Part shown: positions 1 to 9,766 of the stretch, one piece after another | Layout of the letters: the number at the start of each line of letters is the position of its first letter | Position numbering within the stretch: position 1 is the stretch's first letter | Source: Pseudoalteromonas piscicida | Lineage (GTDB): Bacteria > Pseudomonadota > Gammaproteobacteria > Enterobacterales > Alteromonadaceae | Direction of reading: 5' to 3' | Assembly: GCF_002744175.1 (NCBI RefSeq) | Contig: NZ_NKHF01000015.1 | Coordinates: 1-53,769, forward strand | DNA length: 53,769 nt | Translations under genes and position numbers: made by a program | The notes under the pieces: generated by a model | The model's input: only the letters and a program-made list of their open reading frames with translations | The model's database searches: none | What the model was told of the DNA's origin: nothing

Positions 1-185
1 ACTTTACTCTAACCTAGATAAAACCAGACCCTGAGAAAAATCGCAACAAAAAATTACATAAATTAAACAAAAAGGTGATTTCATCCTTTCCCAATATCAC
101 AATTTTTATTTTCGAAACCGCAAAAAACACGCCATCCCCAGCAAGTAAAAAACAAAAAACACAATAATTTCAAATAATTAATTTT

Positions 186-200
186 TGGCATACGACTTGT
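186..200 (+). promoter_or_regulatory. Sigma-54 (-24/-12) promoter of the ABC exporter operon
   Basis: The sequence TGGCAT-N5-TTGT matches the RpoN consensus TGGCAC-N5-TTGC, with exactly 10 bases between the GG (187-188) and the -12 G (199). It lies about 45 bp before the ATG at 246. The operon it would drive is followed by a sigma-54 activator gene (4658), which supports the call. A loose inverted repeat GTGAT (75-79) / ATCAC (96-100), about two helical turns apart, is a weak candidate activator site. Confidence 0.7.
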
Positions 201-245
201 TATCAACAAAGTAATAACAACCTTCATTCCAACAGAGACATCAAC

Positions 246-1493
246 ATGGATATACAAGTCGAACATAAAAAGCGCAATAAGGTTAACTGGTTGTGGGCTG
301 TTGGCGGAACCGTTTTCGCCGTATTTATTATATGGCTGCTAATACAGCCCTCAGCGCAGGCATCATTACCCATAGCGAAAACATGGATTGCAGAAGTCCA
401 GCAAGGGGATTTAGAGGTCAGTGTATCTGGATATGGTCAGCTTAAATCGAAAAAGCCGCGCCTGATCAGTGCCGCAAGCGATGCCACAGTCGAAGAGATC
501 TTATTACGCCCTGGGGCCGAGGTGACGCCAGAAAGCATCATAATGAAGTTACAAGATGTCAATTTGGCACAGTCGTTAAAAGATGCCAAACGTAGTCTGG
601 CTCAGTCACAGGAGCGGTACTTGCAGCTCGATATTAATCAACAACGAGAACGGCTCTCTCATCAGGCTGACTTAGAAATTCTAAGATCAGAGTTAGAAAG
701 CGCTGAGCTGGAAGTAACCGCTCAAGGTGAGCTGGTCGAAGATGGCGTGGTTTCTAAGCTTGACTATCAACGCGCGGTACTTACCCACCGGCAACTCAAA
801 CGCCGCATTGATATTGAGCAACAGCGGCTCTCACAATTAGAAACCTTACACAAAGCTAATTTGCAGCTTGCGCAATCAAATATTGATGCCAGTAACGAAG
901 CATTTTTGTTGGTGCAAGACAGGGTAAATAAGCTCACTGTTCGGGCTGGTATCAAAGGAGTACTACAACAACTTCATGTTGAGCTTGGGCAAAGCGTGTC
1001 TCTTGGCACCCAACTAGTGTTGGTCGGTAGTACCATAGATTTATATGCCCAGTTACAGATCCCGCAAGCTTATGCTCAGCAAATAAAGTTACATCAGCAA
1101 GTTAGCATCAACACCCGTAGCGATTTAATTACAGGTCAAGTATCGCGCATTAATCCTATGGTCCAAAATGGCAATATTGAAGTTGAAGTAACCTTGCCTA
1201 CAAACTTGCCTTCAAGCGCCCGTCCAGAGCTCAACATTGAAGGAAAAGTAGCGATAGACACGCTCAAATCGGCCTTGTTTATTGATAAACCAGTCGGAGC
1301 TAAGCCCTTTAGTAACGCGACCTTGTATCGTGTTGACAAAGAAAACCAACAAGCTCATGCAATTCAAGTACACTATGGCGCAGAAACAGCGCAACATATC
1401 CAACTGTTAGACGGCGCAGCCATTGCTCAGCAGTTTATTTTGTCGGATATGGCAAGCTATGCAAATGCCCCCGTAGTGACTTTGAGTAAATAA
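246..1493 (+). CDS. Periplasmic adaptor subunit of a MacAB-type ABC exporter (HlyD/RND-MFP family)
   Basis: This 415-residue protein has a short cytoplasmic basic N-terminus and one membrane anchor (about residues 15-34). A lipoyl/barrel half-motif follows (about 60-100), then a long Gln/Glu/Leu-rich coiled-coil hairpin (about 105-215), and then the returning lipoyl and beta-barrel parts. This is the layout of MacA/HlyD membrane fusion proteins, which bridge an inner-membrane ABC transporter to an outer-membrane channel. The ATPase starts 10 bp after its stop and the permease overlaps that, so the three form one operon. The substrate cannot be read from the sequence, and no outer-membrane TolC gene is present here. 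The sigma-54 promoter at 186-200 points directly at it. Confidence 0.88.
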   Translation: MDIQVEHKKRNKVNWLWAVGGTVFAVFIIWLLIQPSAQASLPIAKTWIAEVQQGDLEVSVSGYGQLKSKKPRLISAASDATVEEILLRPGAEVTPESIIMKLQDVNLAQSLKDAKRSLAQSQERYLQLDINQQRERLSHQADLEILRSELESAELEVTAQGELVEDGVVSKLDYQRAVLTHRQLKRRIDIEQQRLSQLETLHKANLQLAQSNIDASNEAFLLVQDRVNKLTVRAGIKGVLQQLHVELGQSVSLGTQLVLVGSTIDLYAQLQIPQAYAQQIKLHQQVSINTRSDLITGQVSRINPMVQNGNIEVEVTLPTNLPSSARPELNIEGKVAIDTLKSALFIDKPVGAKPFSNATLYRVDKENQQAHAIQVHYGAETAQHIQLLDGAAIAQQFILSDMASYANAPVVTLSK

Positions 1494-1503
1494 AGGAAAA
1501 ACA

Positions 1504-2211
1504 ATGAATAATAAACACGTTATTGAACTTAAAAACATCACTAAGAAGTTTGTGCTTGGCGGCATGGAAACACAGGCTTTGCGCGGGGTAAACCTAACAG
1601 TGAATGAAGGAGAGTATCTATCTATTTCAGGGCCTTCAGGCTGCGGTAAGTCAACACTGTTGAATATTCTCGGACTATTAGATAGCCCAAGTACTGGTAC
1701 TTACACCATTGCAGGGAATGATGTTAGCAACCTCGATGTTAATCAAAGAGCAACATTAAGAAATAAGCATATTGGCTTTGTGTTTCAGTCATTCAATCTT
1801 ATTGACGAGCTCAGCGTATTTGACAACATTGCCTTACCCATAAAGTACAGCGACTCCCCCCTTACAGGCTCGGCCCTAAAAGCGCAAGTGATGGCTTGTT
1901 TAGACCTAGTGCAGATGACACACAGAACTGAGCATAAACCCAATCAGCTCTCTGGCGGACAACAGCAACGTATTGCCATCGCCCGTGCGCTCGCCAATCA
2001 GCCAGATATTCTACTCATTGACGAACCTACCGGTAACTTAGATTCAAAAAATGGCGATGCCGTAATGCGCATGCTCAGCGACCTTAATGACAAAGGCACC
2101 AGCATGTGTATGGTTACTCACGACCCTAGATATGCAGAGATGGCAAAACGTAAACTGTTCTTACTGGATGGGGTAATGGTAGACGAAATGAACTTGGAGA
2201 TGGTGGGATGA
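1504..2211 (+). CDS. ABC transporter ATP-binding protein (MacB/LolD type)
   Basis: This 235-residue nucleotide-binding subunit shows Walker A GPSGCGKST (residues 43-51), the Q-loop (FQSFN), the signature LSGGQQQR, Walker B ILLIDEPT, and the switch His in VTHD. The sequence belongs to the LolD/MacB/FtsE class that powers FtsX-like permeases rather than substrate importers. Its stop overlaps the start of the permease gene by 4 bp (ATGA), which indicates translational coupling. It presumably dimerises on the cytoplasmic face and drives the adaptor-permease mechanotransmission cycle. Confidence 0.93.
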   Translation: MNNKHVIELKNITKKFVLGGMETQALRGVNLTVNEGEYLSISGPSGCGKSTLLNILGLLDSPSTGTYTIAGNDVSNLDVNQRATLRNKHIGFVFQSFNLIDELSVFDNIALPIKYSDSPLTGSALKAQVMACLDLVQMTHRTEHKPNQLSGGQQQRIAIARALANQPDILLIDEPTGNLDSKNGDAVMRMLSDLNDKGTSMCMVTHDPRYAEMAKRKLFLLDGVMVDEMNLEMVG

Positions 2212-4595
2212 TAAAAGAGGAATGTAAGCTTGCACTTTCAAACCTTAGGAGGCTCCCAGGGTTCAGCCTAACTGTGCTGGTTACGCTCGCGTTGACGCTA
2301 GCTGCACTGACTGTAGTCATTAATATCAACCATAGGTTGATCACACAACCGTTACCTTACCCAGATGCCGACAAGCTTTGGGTCACAGACCAAAGTGAAA
2401 CTATTAATGGCGAAACTCAGTATGGTTTTCAGCTACTTTCTACTCAGTTTCAACTTTATCAAGACCAACAATTTATCGACAAAATGGCGATGATGCATTT
2501 GGCCTCAACGAGGTTGATGGATGTAAAAGAGATGCCGACCGTTGATGTTATGCGAGTCACCCCAGAGTTTTTTGAGCTGCTAGGCACACCACTACATCTA
2601 GGTAGAGCGCTAAAACAAGACGAAGGCGTTAGCGATGAACAAAAGGTCTTGGTATTGAGCTATCAATCTTGGATAACGCATTTTAATGCAGACACTGAAG
2701 TCATAGGCAGTTACACCACCCTCAACCAAACACGCTATCAAATTGTCGGTGTAACAGGGGAAGCGTTTGAAGTCCCAGAAGTTTTTGGTGGATTTCCAGT
2801 CAGTGGGTTTAGTAGCTTTCCAGATCCTGTCACCACTACATCTCACTGGAATAACATTAGTAGCCAATTTAACGGCATTGCCAAGCTAAAGCCTGGTGCC
2901 AATATAGATCAGGTGAATCATAGCCTTGGCGAGCAAATTAATACTTTATATCAAGCGCGAGAAAATGTGGCTCCTAACACACGAATTGGGGCTCGATTTA
3001 CACCACTGCGCGACAAAATCATTGCCCAAACGGACGAGCTTGCTGTTACGTTACTCTTCTCTGCCGCTGTTTTAGTATTGATTGCACTCACCAATGTGGT
3101 CAATTTATTCCTCTCAAGAGCGGCGCAAAAGCAACGCACTATGGCTATCCAAGCTGCACTCGGTGCAAAGCCAACCCACATTTTTATTAGTATGTTTTGC
3201 GAGAGTATGCTCTTGGTCGGTGCCGCTACAATAGTTGGATTGCTATTAGCTGAATGGTTGAATGTATGGTTAGCACACGACTTAAGTTATCTATTTAGCC
3301 GCATGCAAGGACTAACATTAGACTGGCCAACCATAGTGGTTGCTTGTGCACTTAGCCTAATTATCGCGCTGCTTATCGCTTGGTTTACCAGCAAGCAGGT
3401 CAATTACCATGCATTAACAGATGCCTTGCACAGCAGTGGTAAAGGCACAGGCGCGCAAATTTCCAAACGCACTCGTCACGTTTTGGTGGCACTACAAGTG
3501 TGCTTTGCCAGTATTTTACTGTTTTTAGCTGCGAACAAATTGGTTCCCGCTTACGCACAAATGACACACCCAACCGGCTTCGATACTGAACATTTATATT
3601 TTGTTCGTGTCGATGGCAGTGCCTCTGAGATAGACGGCTTTGAGCTCGGCAAGCAAATCAAGCAAGTTCTAATGGCTCAAGCAAGCGTCACTTCAGCGTC
3701 GGCAAGTTACACGTCACCACTACAAATGGGGTGGCAAAATTATTTGTATGACCAAAATATCACGCTACTTGGGATTGTCAGTCTGTCCTTTTATGATGAA
3801 GATGGCTTCACTGCCCTCTCCTTGCCGCTTCAGCAAGGAAGCGCATTTACTCCCATTGCGACTTCAGGCGCTGACAACAACGAGATTATTCTCTCAGCTT
3901 CACTGGCCAAACGCCTGTTTAAAGAGGAAAACCCTATTGGGCAAACCCTGTACGCAGACCGAGAAGTACCAAGAAAAGTGGTTGGGGTTGTCAGTGATAT
4001 CTATGTGCCAACGGGCAATCGTGGCTATACCTTAGAGCGCTACTATTTGCCAGTTACAGAGGGCAGCACTGCGTTTATTGTCAAAGGCAGCTCACCGCTG
4101 TCCCAAGCACAGTTAACCAATGCGCTCAAAGCTATTCACCCTAGCCTTAACTTTTCTTTTTTTGAACCTGTGGAAACCATGCTTACTCAAAGGCTACGAC
4201 AGACTTGGCTACAAGCAATGTTGACTGTGGCATTATTAGCCCTTACCTTAAGCTTAGCCGGAGCGGGAATTTATGGTGTGCTCAACTATAGTGTGCAAAT
4301 GCGCCGCTATGAACTTGGGATCCATTTGGCTTTGGGCGCACATACAAACAAGTTAGTGACACAAGTACTCAAACAAAGCCTCACCCCTGTGATAATTGGC
4401 CTTGGAGTAAGCGCTGTGTTGGTAGCCTTAGGTTATCTAGTACTGTCCAAAACCAGTACAGAAGCTATCTCCGTAAGCTGGTTTGCGGTGTTTGTCACGC
4501 TCCCAGTTATGATGGTTATTGCGTTAACCGCAAGCTATTTACCGGTGCAAAAGGTGATAAACCAAGATCCTATAAAAGCACTAAGAAACGAATAA
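2208..4595 (+). CDS. FtsX/MacB-like ABC transporter permease (duplicated, 8 TM)
   Basis: This 795-residue integral membrane protein is built from two homologous FtsX-type halves. Each has one leading TM helix, a large periplasmic MacB_PCD-like domain (about 45-280 and 450-655) and three further TM helices (about 280-400 and 665-790). The ends of both halves carry the ALGA motif typical of FtsX permeases (AALGAKPTHI and LALGAHTNKL). The fused form differs from MacB, which has a single permease half fused to its ATPase; here the ATPase is separate. It completes the adaptor-ATPase-permease operon. Many such systems export peptides or macrolides, but the substrate is unknown here. Confidence 0.9.
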   Translation: MIKEECKLALSNLRRLPGFSLTVLVTLALTLAALTVVININHRLITQPLPYPDADKLWVTDQSETINGETQYGFQLLSTQFQLYQDQQFIDKMAMMHLASTRLMDVKEMPTVDVMRVTPEFFELLGTPLHLGRALKQDEGVSDEQKVLVLSYQSWITHFNADTEVIGSYTTLNQTRYQIVGVTGEAFEVPEVFGGFPVSGFSSFPDPVTTTSHWNNISSQFNGIAKLKPGANIDQVNHSLGEQINTLYQARENVAPNTRIGARFTPLRDKIIAQTDELAVTLLFSAAVLVLIALTNVVNLFLSRAAQKQRTMAIQAALGAKPTHIFISMFCESMLLVGAATIVGLLLAEWLNVWLAHDLSYLFSRMQGLTLDWPTIVVACALSLIIALLIAWFTSKQVNYHALTDALHSSGKGTGAQISKRTRHVLVALQVCFASILLFLAANKLVPAYAQMTHPTGFDTEHLYFVRVDGSASEIDGFELGKQIKQVLMAQASVTSASASYTSPLQMGWQNYLYDQNITLLGIVSLSFYDEDGFTALSLPLQQGSAFTPIATSGADNNEIILSASLAKRLFKEENPIGQTLYADREVPRKVVGVVSDIYVPTGNRGYTLERYYLPVTEGSTAFIVKGSSPLSQAQLTNALKAIHPSLNFSFFEPVETMLTQRLRQTWLQAMLTVALLALTLSLAGAGIYGVLNYSVQMRRYELGIHLALGAHTNKLVTQVLKQSLTPVIIGLGVSAVLVALGYLVLSKTSTEAISVSWFAVFVTLPVMMVIALTASYLPVQKVINQDPIKALRNE

Positions 4596-4613
4596 TAACA
4601 ACAGGAAGTAATA

Positions 4614-4646
4614 GGCAAAGTGCAGTAGAAACACGCTCACTTTGCC
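4614..4646 (+). promoter_or_regulatory. 9-bp hairpin between permease and regulator genes
   Basis: GGCAAAGTG (4614-4622) pairs perfectly with CACTTTGCC (4638-4646). No T-run follows. The stem ends 11 nt before the ATG of the response regulator, and no clear Shine-Dalgarno is visible. It may attenuate read-through or modulate translation of the regulator relative to the transporter. Confidence 0.4.
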
Positions 4647-4657
4647 GATAAAACACT

Positions 4658-6028
4658 ATGCAAGGTTCCATTTTAATCGTTGATGATAAGGCGGATATCC
4701 GTCTTAGCTTACAGTTTTTACTCAAAAACCACGGATTCACTGTTTTTCAGAGCAGTAACCTTCATGGTGCGGCTGAACAACTTGATCAGCACGAAATTGA
4801 TATTGTATTGCTCGATATGAATTATGAGTTCGATACCACTTCAGGTGACGAAGGGCTCGGTTTTTTAAGCAAATATACCCCGCAAAGCAGCACAGTCTTT
4901 ATTGCGATGACGGCTTGGTCTAGCGTCGAACTTGCCGTTGAAGCCATGCAGCGTGGCGCCAAAGACTTTTTTGCCAAACCTTGGGACAACCACAACTTGG
5001 TCATGATGGTAAAAAAGCATTTAGGGCTCAAGCAAATAGCGGCTAAAACGCAGACTTCCTCAGTGCCACCAAACACCTCGTCTCAAGTAAAAGCGACAGA
5101 CACCGCTGAAAAGCTACTATGGTTAAGCCCGGCCATGACAGCATTAAAAACCAAGCTTGATAGGGTTGCTAAAACCAAGGCCAACATCTTACTCAGAGGA
5201 GAAAATGGCACTGGCAAGTCACACATCGCCAATTATATCCACCAGCAAAGTAACCTGACAGGCTCATTTGTCAGCACTAACATGGCTGCGATCCCTGAGT
5301 CATTATTTGAAAGTGAAATGTTTGGTCATGTGAAAGGTGCCTTTACCGATGCCAAGCAAGATAGGCAAGGCCGCTTCTCAATGGCCGAGGACGGAACCTT
5401 ATTTTTGGATGAAATAGGCACGCTCACCGAGCCACAGCAAGCCAAGCTTTTAAGAGTGCTAGAAACGGGAGAATATGAAGCGGTTGGAGCAAACAAAACA
5501 CAACTTGCAAGCTCTAGGATCATCAGCGCCACGAACGCAGATCTCGAGTTACAGCTGCAAATGGGGCAATTTCGCAGTGACCTATACTTTAGGTTAAATA
5601 CAATGGAATTTGAGATCCCACCACTGAGGCAACGTCCCGATGAGATCATTCCACTTGCCAACTTTTTTATTCAGCAACACGCGAACACCTATGGGCTTGA
5701 CCCTAAACCGCTTAGTGACACGGCGCAGACAACCTTAACAACGTATTCATTCCCAGGGAATATCCGTGAACTTAGCCATATGATGGAACGCGCTTTGTTA
5801 CTTTGTGATAACGACGCAATCAGTGATTCTGACTTGTCTCTAAAGACCATCTCAAAAACACAAGCCGCGCAGCCTGAGATGATGACACTAGATCAAGCAG
5901 AGCAAAAATTAATAAAAATGGCATTAGCCCAATGCCACGAAAATGTCGAAGAAGCCGCGGCGCTGCTCGGGATCAGCAAAAGTGCACTCTATCGTCGCCT
6001 CGATAAATTCGAGATTAAAACTCGGTGA
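4658..6028 (+). CDS. Sigma-54-dependent response regulator (NtrC family)
   Basis: This 456-residue activator has a receiver domain (about 1-125; acidic D9/D10, phospho-acceptor D53, conserved K in FFAKPWD). An AAA+ domain follows (about 140-385) with Walker A GENGTGKS, Walker B FLDEIG and R-finger region. A Fis-type helix-turn-helix ends the protein (AAALLGISKSALYRRL). The sigma-54-contacting loop reads GAFTDA instead of the usual GAFTGA. It is downstream of the exporter operon and upstream of, and overlapping with, its cognate kinase. A sigma-54 promoter lies before the exporter at 186-200, so it probably activates that operon when phosphorylated. Confidence 0.92.
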   Translation: MQGSILIVDDKADIRLSLQFLLKNHGFTVFQSSNLHGAAEQLDQHEIDIVLLDMNYEFDTTSGDEGLGFLSKYTPQSSTVFIAMTAWSSVELAVEAMQRGAKDFFAKPWDNHNLVMMVKKHLGLKQIAAKTQTSSVPPNTSSQVKATDTAEKLLWLSPAMTALKTKLDRVAKTKANILLRGENGTGKSHIANYIHQQSNLTGSFVSTNMAAIPESLFESEMFGHVKGAFTDAKQDRQGRFSMAEDGTLFLDEIGTLTEPQQAKLLRVLETGEYEAVGANKTQLASSRIISATNADLELQLQMGQFRSDLYFRLNTMEFEIPPLRQRPDEIIPLANFFIQQHANTYGLDPKPLSDTAQTTLTTYSFPGNIRELSHMMERALLLCDNDAISDSDLSLKTISKTQAAQPEMMTLDQAEQKLIKMALAQCHENVEEAAALLGISKSALYRRLDKFEIKTR

Positions 6029-7332
6029 GCCCTTCTGTGAATAAACCCAATTTCGAACAAACCTTGTCGATTTTTTGTCTGGCTATTTGGTTGCTGTTTA
6101 CCATACTAAGCGGTGCTTTTCTGGCTTTACTTGATGCCTCACAGCTGATCTATATCACCTATTTTGTGTTGGTGTTGAGCCCATTTGCGTTGCTGTTATA
6201 TCATGCTAAACAGCATCTGCTACAGCCCTTTTATCACCTCTCAACTACCATAGAGGCGATTAAAAATGAAGAGTATGGGCAACGCTTTTATAGCGCCGAT
6301 AAATCCGGCATACTGCACAGCCTACAGCATGAAACGCAGCAGCTGTGCGAACAACTCCAATCATTTAAGTCGGAGCGAGACCACCAAGCTATCTTATTAT
6401 TTAGGCTTATTGAGCAATTACCCAGCCCCATCGCTATCTTTGATAACAATACCGCACTGGTTCACGCTAACGAAGCCTTCTCAAACTGGACCGGAAAGCC
6501 TTGGCAAAGTCAACGCTTGCTCAAAGCACATAAGTTTAGCCTTGAGTATGCAAATGGCCATTGGCATTTCAATCACCCAACGCTCAGTGAAAATTGGCAG
6601 CTGCGCTTCAGCGAGCTGACCATCGCGGGTATGCAGGCACATTTGGTCATCCTGACCGACGTACAAGCGGTGGTTAGTCAGGCACAACGTGATGCTTGGC
6701 AAAAAATGATCCGCGTGCTGAGCCATGAAATCCATAACTCACTTTCACCGATTAAGTCGCTTGCACAAACCTTAATAGAGATCCCAACAACAAAGGAAAA
6801 CCAAGCCGACTTTGAACAGGCGCTCGGGGTTATTGTGCAAAGAAGTAATGGCTTGATGTCGTTCGTCAACCGCTATGCCAGCGTTGCAAAACAACACCAA
6901 CTTAACCTTAACACCACATCAATACAGAACCTATTACAACCACTTGTAGGGCTATTTGACGGTCAAGTTAACTTGGCAGCCACAGCTGACTTTGTTATTC
7001 AGGTAGATCAAAGCTTACTCGAACAAGCATTGGTTAATTTAATCAAGAATGCCCTTGAAGCGAGTGCCAATGGCCATAACGTTGACGTGAATGCCTATCA
7101 CAACGGCAAGTCTGCCTTTATTGAAGTACTTGATGAGGGACATGGAATAAATAATCTCGACAACTTATTTGTACCTTTTTATACAACAAAAGCATCGGGT
7201 AAGGGGGTTGGTTTGATCCTAGCCAAAAATATAATCGAACAACACGGCGGCACATTGAGCCTAACAAACCGTAAAGATAAACAAGGTGCCATTGCTCATG
7301 TACAGCTTCCTCTAGCACCTATAAAAACCTAG
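6025..7332 (+). CDS. NtrY-like sensor histidine kinase
   Basis: This 435-residue kinase starts with GTG in a GTGA overlap with the regulator stop, so the pair is translationally coupled. Two TM helices (about 13-36 and 41-60) are separated by only a few residues, so it has no real periplasmic sensor and is probably intramembrane-sensing or senses through its PAS-like region (about 120-215). The H-box is VLSHEIHNSLSP (His234). The N-box is NLIKNALEAS, and the G boxes are DEGHGI and GKGVGLILAKN. The HEIHNSLSPI form is typical of NtrY-type kinases. Its partner should be the NtrC-type regulator just upstream. Confidence 0.92.
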   Translation: MSPSVNKPNFEQTLSIFCLAIWLLFTILSGAFLALLDASQLIYITYFVLVLSPFALLLYHAKQHLLQPFYHLSTTIEAIKNEEYGQRFYSADKSGILHSLQHETQQLCEQLQSFKSERDHQAILLFRLIEQLPSPIAIFDNNTALVHANEAFSNWTGKPWQSQRLLKAHKFSLEYANGHWHFNHPTLSENWQLRFSELTIAGMQAHLVILTDVQAVVSQAQRDAWQKMIRVLSHEIHNSLSPIKSLAQTLIEIPTTKENQADFEQALGVIVQRSNGLMSFVNRYASVAKQHQLNLNTTSIQNLLQPLVGLFDGQVNLAATADFVIQVDQSLLEQALVNLIKNALEASANGHNVDVNAYHNGKSAFIEVLDEGHGINNLDNLFVPFYTTKASGKGVGLILAKNIIEQHGGTLSLTNRKDKQGAIAHVQLPLAPIKT

Positions 7333-7372
7333 CTTCAGCACCACCTTGTTCTGCGCCACTTTTATGCTCAGC

Positions 7373-8512
7373 TCACTCCAGCATGTTGAGCATCGCAATT
7401 AACTGCCGTCCAGCCGCAATCGTATTGGTTTCACCGCTATAGATGTTTTCGCACTGCTTCGACTCAAACACTTCTTTTATCCACACAAAAAGATCTTTAT
7501 TAAACATCGCCAACATTTCGATTGGAATATCTTTGCCGTCTAAATGCTTGGTTAAACAATCCGCTACCTCATCAATCAATAACGCACCGTCATTAAACTC
7601 AACACAAAAATACAAGCTATTGGCGAGCTCTTTATATAATTTAACAATCAATTCAATGCGCTGCTGTGAATAGCCGTTCGCTTGGATCAGGCCCACTTCG
7701 GCGTCTACTTCATCCATTGCTTCGAGTAAACAGGCAACATCATCCCCTTCAATCGGACATTCTTGCCAAAACTCATCCGCCGATTCCGGCTCTTTTTGCA
7801 ACTTACTTGCAAAAGCGCCAAGATCATCAGGCCCCATATCGAAGAAAGCATCATCGAATAGCTCATTCACCTCATCGGAGCGCAAATTACCATTGAGTAG
7901 CTTTTCGTTTTTCTTGAGCTCCTCGAGTGTTTCATCAAATAATTCGATTGCCTCAGAAGTCATTTTTCCTCGACTTCGCATACGACGAGTTTCAGGGTCA
8001 ACGAATGCTTGATTGTGAGACACTTTAAAGTAGAACTTCTTAAATACTTCTGTCGACTCTTGAATTTGCTCAGCAAGCCTTCGCAAGTTGGTCAAATCCT
8101 TTTGCATAGAAATGTAATGCGTAACAATACCTTGCTCGTTGCGAATGGCAGAAATGTTCCATTCTACTGGGTACATGCTGCCATCTTTGCGATAGTTAAT
8201 GGACGAACCGTAGAAAAAACCATCGCGTTCAAGTGCATCACTGAGTTTAGCTATTACCCTTTTATTACTTTTTGGACCTTGTAAAATAGCCGGTGAATTC
8301 CCCACCAGCTCAGCCAACTCATAACCCGTATGGGTACAAAACTTGTTATTGGCATAGACAATTCGGTAGCCATGGGCGCGATCTGCATCTGTGATCACTA
8401 CCGCATGATGAGAATGCATCAATACTTGTTTTAGCAGTTCTATTGCAGATGTTTGCTTTAGTAGTTGGCTGAAAAAGAGTGTTTCTTCAATGTTTTCTTG
8501 CTGAATAGACAT
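7373..8512 (-). CDS. PAS-domain protein of unknown output
   Basis: This 379-residue cytoplasmic protein has one PAS domain (about residues 25-140, with the pattern VYANNKFCTHTGY ... YRKDGSMYPVEWN) and a C-terminal helical acidic region with no recognised kinase, GGDEF or HTH domain. The segment aligned with the LOV photoreceptor core reads GNSPAILQG, so the flavin-reactive Cys of the LOV NCRFLQ motif is replaced by Ser; it is therefore not a classical blue-light LOV domain. It converges with the histidine kinase gene and stands alone. It may be a signalling scaffold or partner protein, but the function is not identifiable. Confidence 0.75.
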   Translation of the reverse strand: MSIQQENIEETLFFSQLLKQTSAIELLKQVLMHSHHAVVITDADRAHGYRIVYANNKFCTHTGYELAELVGNSPAILQGPKSNKRVIAKLSDALERDGFFYGSSINYRKDGSMYPVEWNISAIRNEQGIVTHYISMQKDLTNLRRLAEQIQESTEVFKKFYFKVSHNQAFVDPETRRMRSRGKMTSEAIELFDETLEELKKNEKLLNGNLRSDEVNELFDDAFFDMGPDDLGAFASKLQKEPESADEFWQECPIEGDDVACLLEAMDEVDAEVGLIQANGYSQQRIELIVKLYKELANSLYFCVEFNDGALLIDEVADCLTKHLDGKDIPIEMLAMFNKDLFVWIKEVFESKQCENIYSGETNTIAAGRQLIAMLNMLE

Positions 8513-8636
8513 TGGGCTCCCAAAACCGGATGCGGCTTGTTGATTCTATTATTAACAGTAGCGTAAATATCCATCCCTGCTAATTTTTTCAACATCACAG
8601 CGATAACCAACAACAACTAACTGATAAACCTAAAAT

Positions 8637-8673
8637 CGGGATAACAACAGGTCGTGAGCAAGTTGTTATCCCG
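8637..8673 (-). terminator. Intrinsic terminator of lodAB
   Basis: A perfect 12-bp inverted repeat (8637-8648 with 8662-8673, arm CGGGATAACAAC) is followed on the minus strand by ATTTTAGG. The lodB stop codon lies inside the 5' arm of the stem. Confidence 0.7.
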
Positions 8674-9766
8674 AGTTCAGGTTGATTAGTTTTGAGCCCT
8701 CATAAAAATGCTGCCTATGTGCTAAATAGTGCATCCATACCCTATCCATTTGAGACTGATACAGCTTTGCACCATGCTTGTAGTCTATCGAGTGTAAAAG
8801 CAACATATCAGCAAGCTGCATACTACTGGTCATGGCGTGTAACATGCCTTGAGAGGATAATGGGTCAAAACTCATACTGGCATCACCAACAGCGTACCAA
8901 CCTTGTCCGGCACAACGATCCAAACGTGCAGAATTAGCACTTACCATCGGCTGTAGCTGTGCTGATGGTAACGCTACTAATTCTACCAAGGTATTAAATC
9001 CTCTAACCTGCCTGACCGCAGATAGAAAATGTTGAGCTGTGGTTATCTTGCTTTTTTTGATTACCTCAGCACTTGCCTGCCATGAGAATACTCGGGGCTG
9101 CATGCACTGATTGTGCCGCAAACATGCCGCACTTGGGGCGCTATACCACCAACCGTTTTCTTCATCGCTTATCACGGCAAATTGCTTTGTAGTAGCCACT
9201 TCAGCTGTTAACCAAAGCGCCATCTGCTTATCAAATTGTTGTAGTTTAGCCCCCAATTGACGAGCTAGATGGCTCGCACGACCTGTCGCATCAATGAGTA
9301 ACGATGATGTAATAGAAGTGACAGTCCCCTTCCCTTCGACTTGCAGCTGCCAAGTTGACCCTGCTTGCACTATATTCGTAAGTTTCGCCGATGATAACAG
9401 CGTCACACCGCGTAGCACTAACTCGTCACGTAGTTGCTGTTCAAAATGCTGCCGATGTAGATGCCAACCCAGGCCATCGGGGTTTTTCACATTATCAACT
9501 ATCGTAGGGGTTTCACTCCCCCAAAATGACACCATTCCATGGCAAGTTAAATGCTCAGGGCTTTGTAACAAGTGCAGTAAATCAAGTTTTTTGAGAATTC
9601 TAGACGCAGCAGGTGGCAGACACTCGCCAACTTTGCTTTTTGCCTTAGCAAGTTTATCCACCACAACAACGTCATAATGACGACATAGGGCAAGTGCGGC
9701 AATGCATCCAGCAATGCCTGCACCTACAATGACGATATCCGATTTCCTTTCAGTCATAGCAACCAT
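8666..9766 (-). CDS. lodB: LodB-like FAD-dependent maturase
   Basis: This 366-residue flavoprotein has an N-terminal Rossmann fold (IVGAGIAGCIAALAL) and a second FAD motif near residue 305 (YAVGDASMSFDPLSSQG). It belongs to the tryptophan-halogenase/geranylgeranyl-reductase-like flavoproteins, which include LodB. In Marinomonas mediterranea LodB is required to build the cysteine tryptophylquinone cofactor in LodA. The start ATG overlaps the lodA stop (TAATG), so the two are coupled. A second in-frame ATG at 9757 (MTERKS) is an alternative start. A terminator follows directly. The assignment rests on both sequence and the lodA neighbour. Confidence 0.88.
   Translation of the reverse strand: MVAMTERKSDIVIVGAGIAGCIAALALCRHYDVVVVDKLAKAKSKVGECLPPAASRILKKLDLLHLLQSPEHLTCHGMVSFWGSETPTIVDNVKNPDGLGWHLHRQHFEQQLRDELVLRGVTLLSSAKLTNIVQAGSTWQLQVEGKGTVTSITSSLLIDATGRASHLARQLGAKLQQFDKQMALWLTAEVATTKQFAVISDEENGWWYSAPSAACLRHNQCMQPRVFSWQASAEVIKKSKITTAQHFLSAVRQVRGFNTLVELVALPSAQLQPMVSANSARLDRCAGQGWYAVGDASMSFDPLSSQGMLHAMTSSMQLADMLLLHSIDYKHGAKLYQSQMDRVWMHYLAHRQHFYEGSKLINLNSG

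Noticed and set aside
3748..4035. 95-codon frame inside the permease gene
   Set aside because: It is a shifted frame within a well-supported gene, without motifs.
8050..8440. LOV photoreceptor domain
   Set aside because: The conserved flavin-binding Cys is Ser in GNSPAILQG, so a classical LOV photocycle is not expected.
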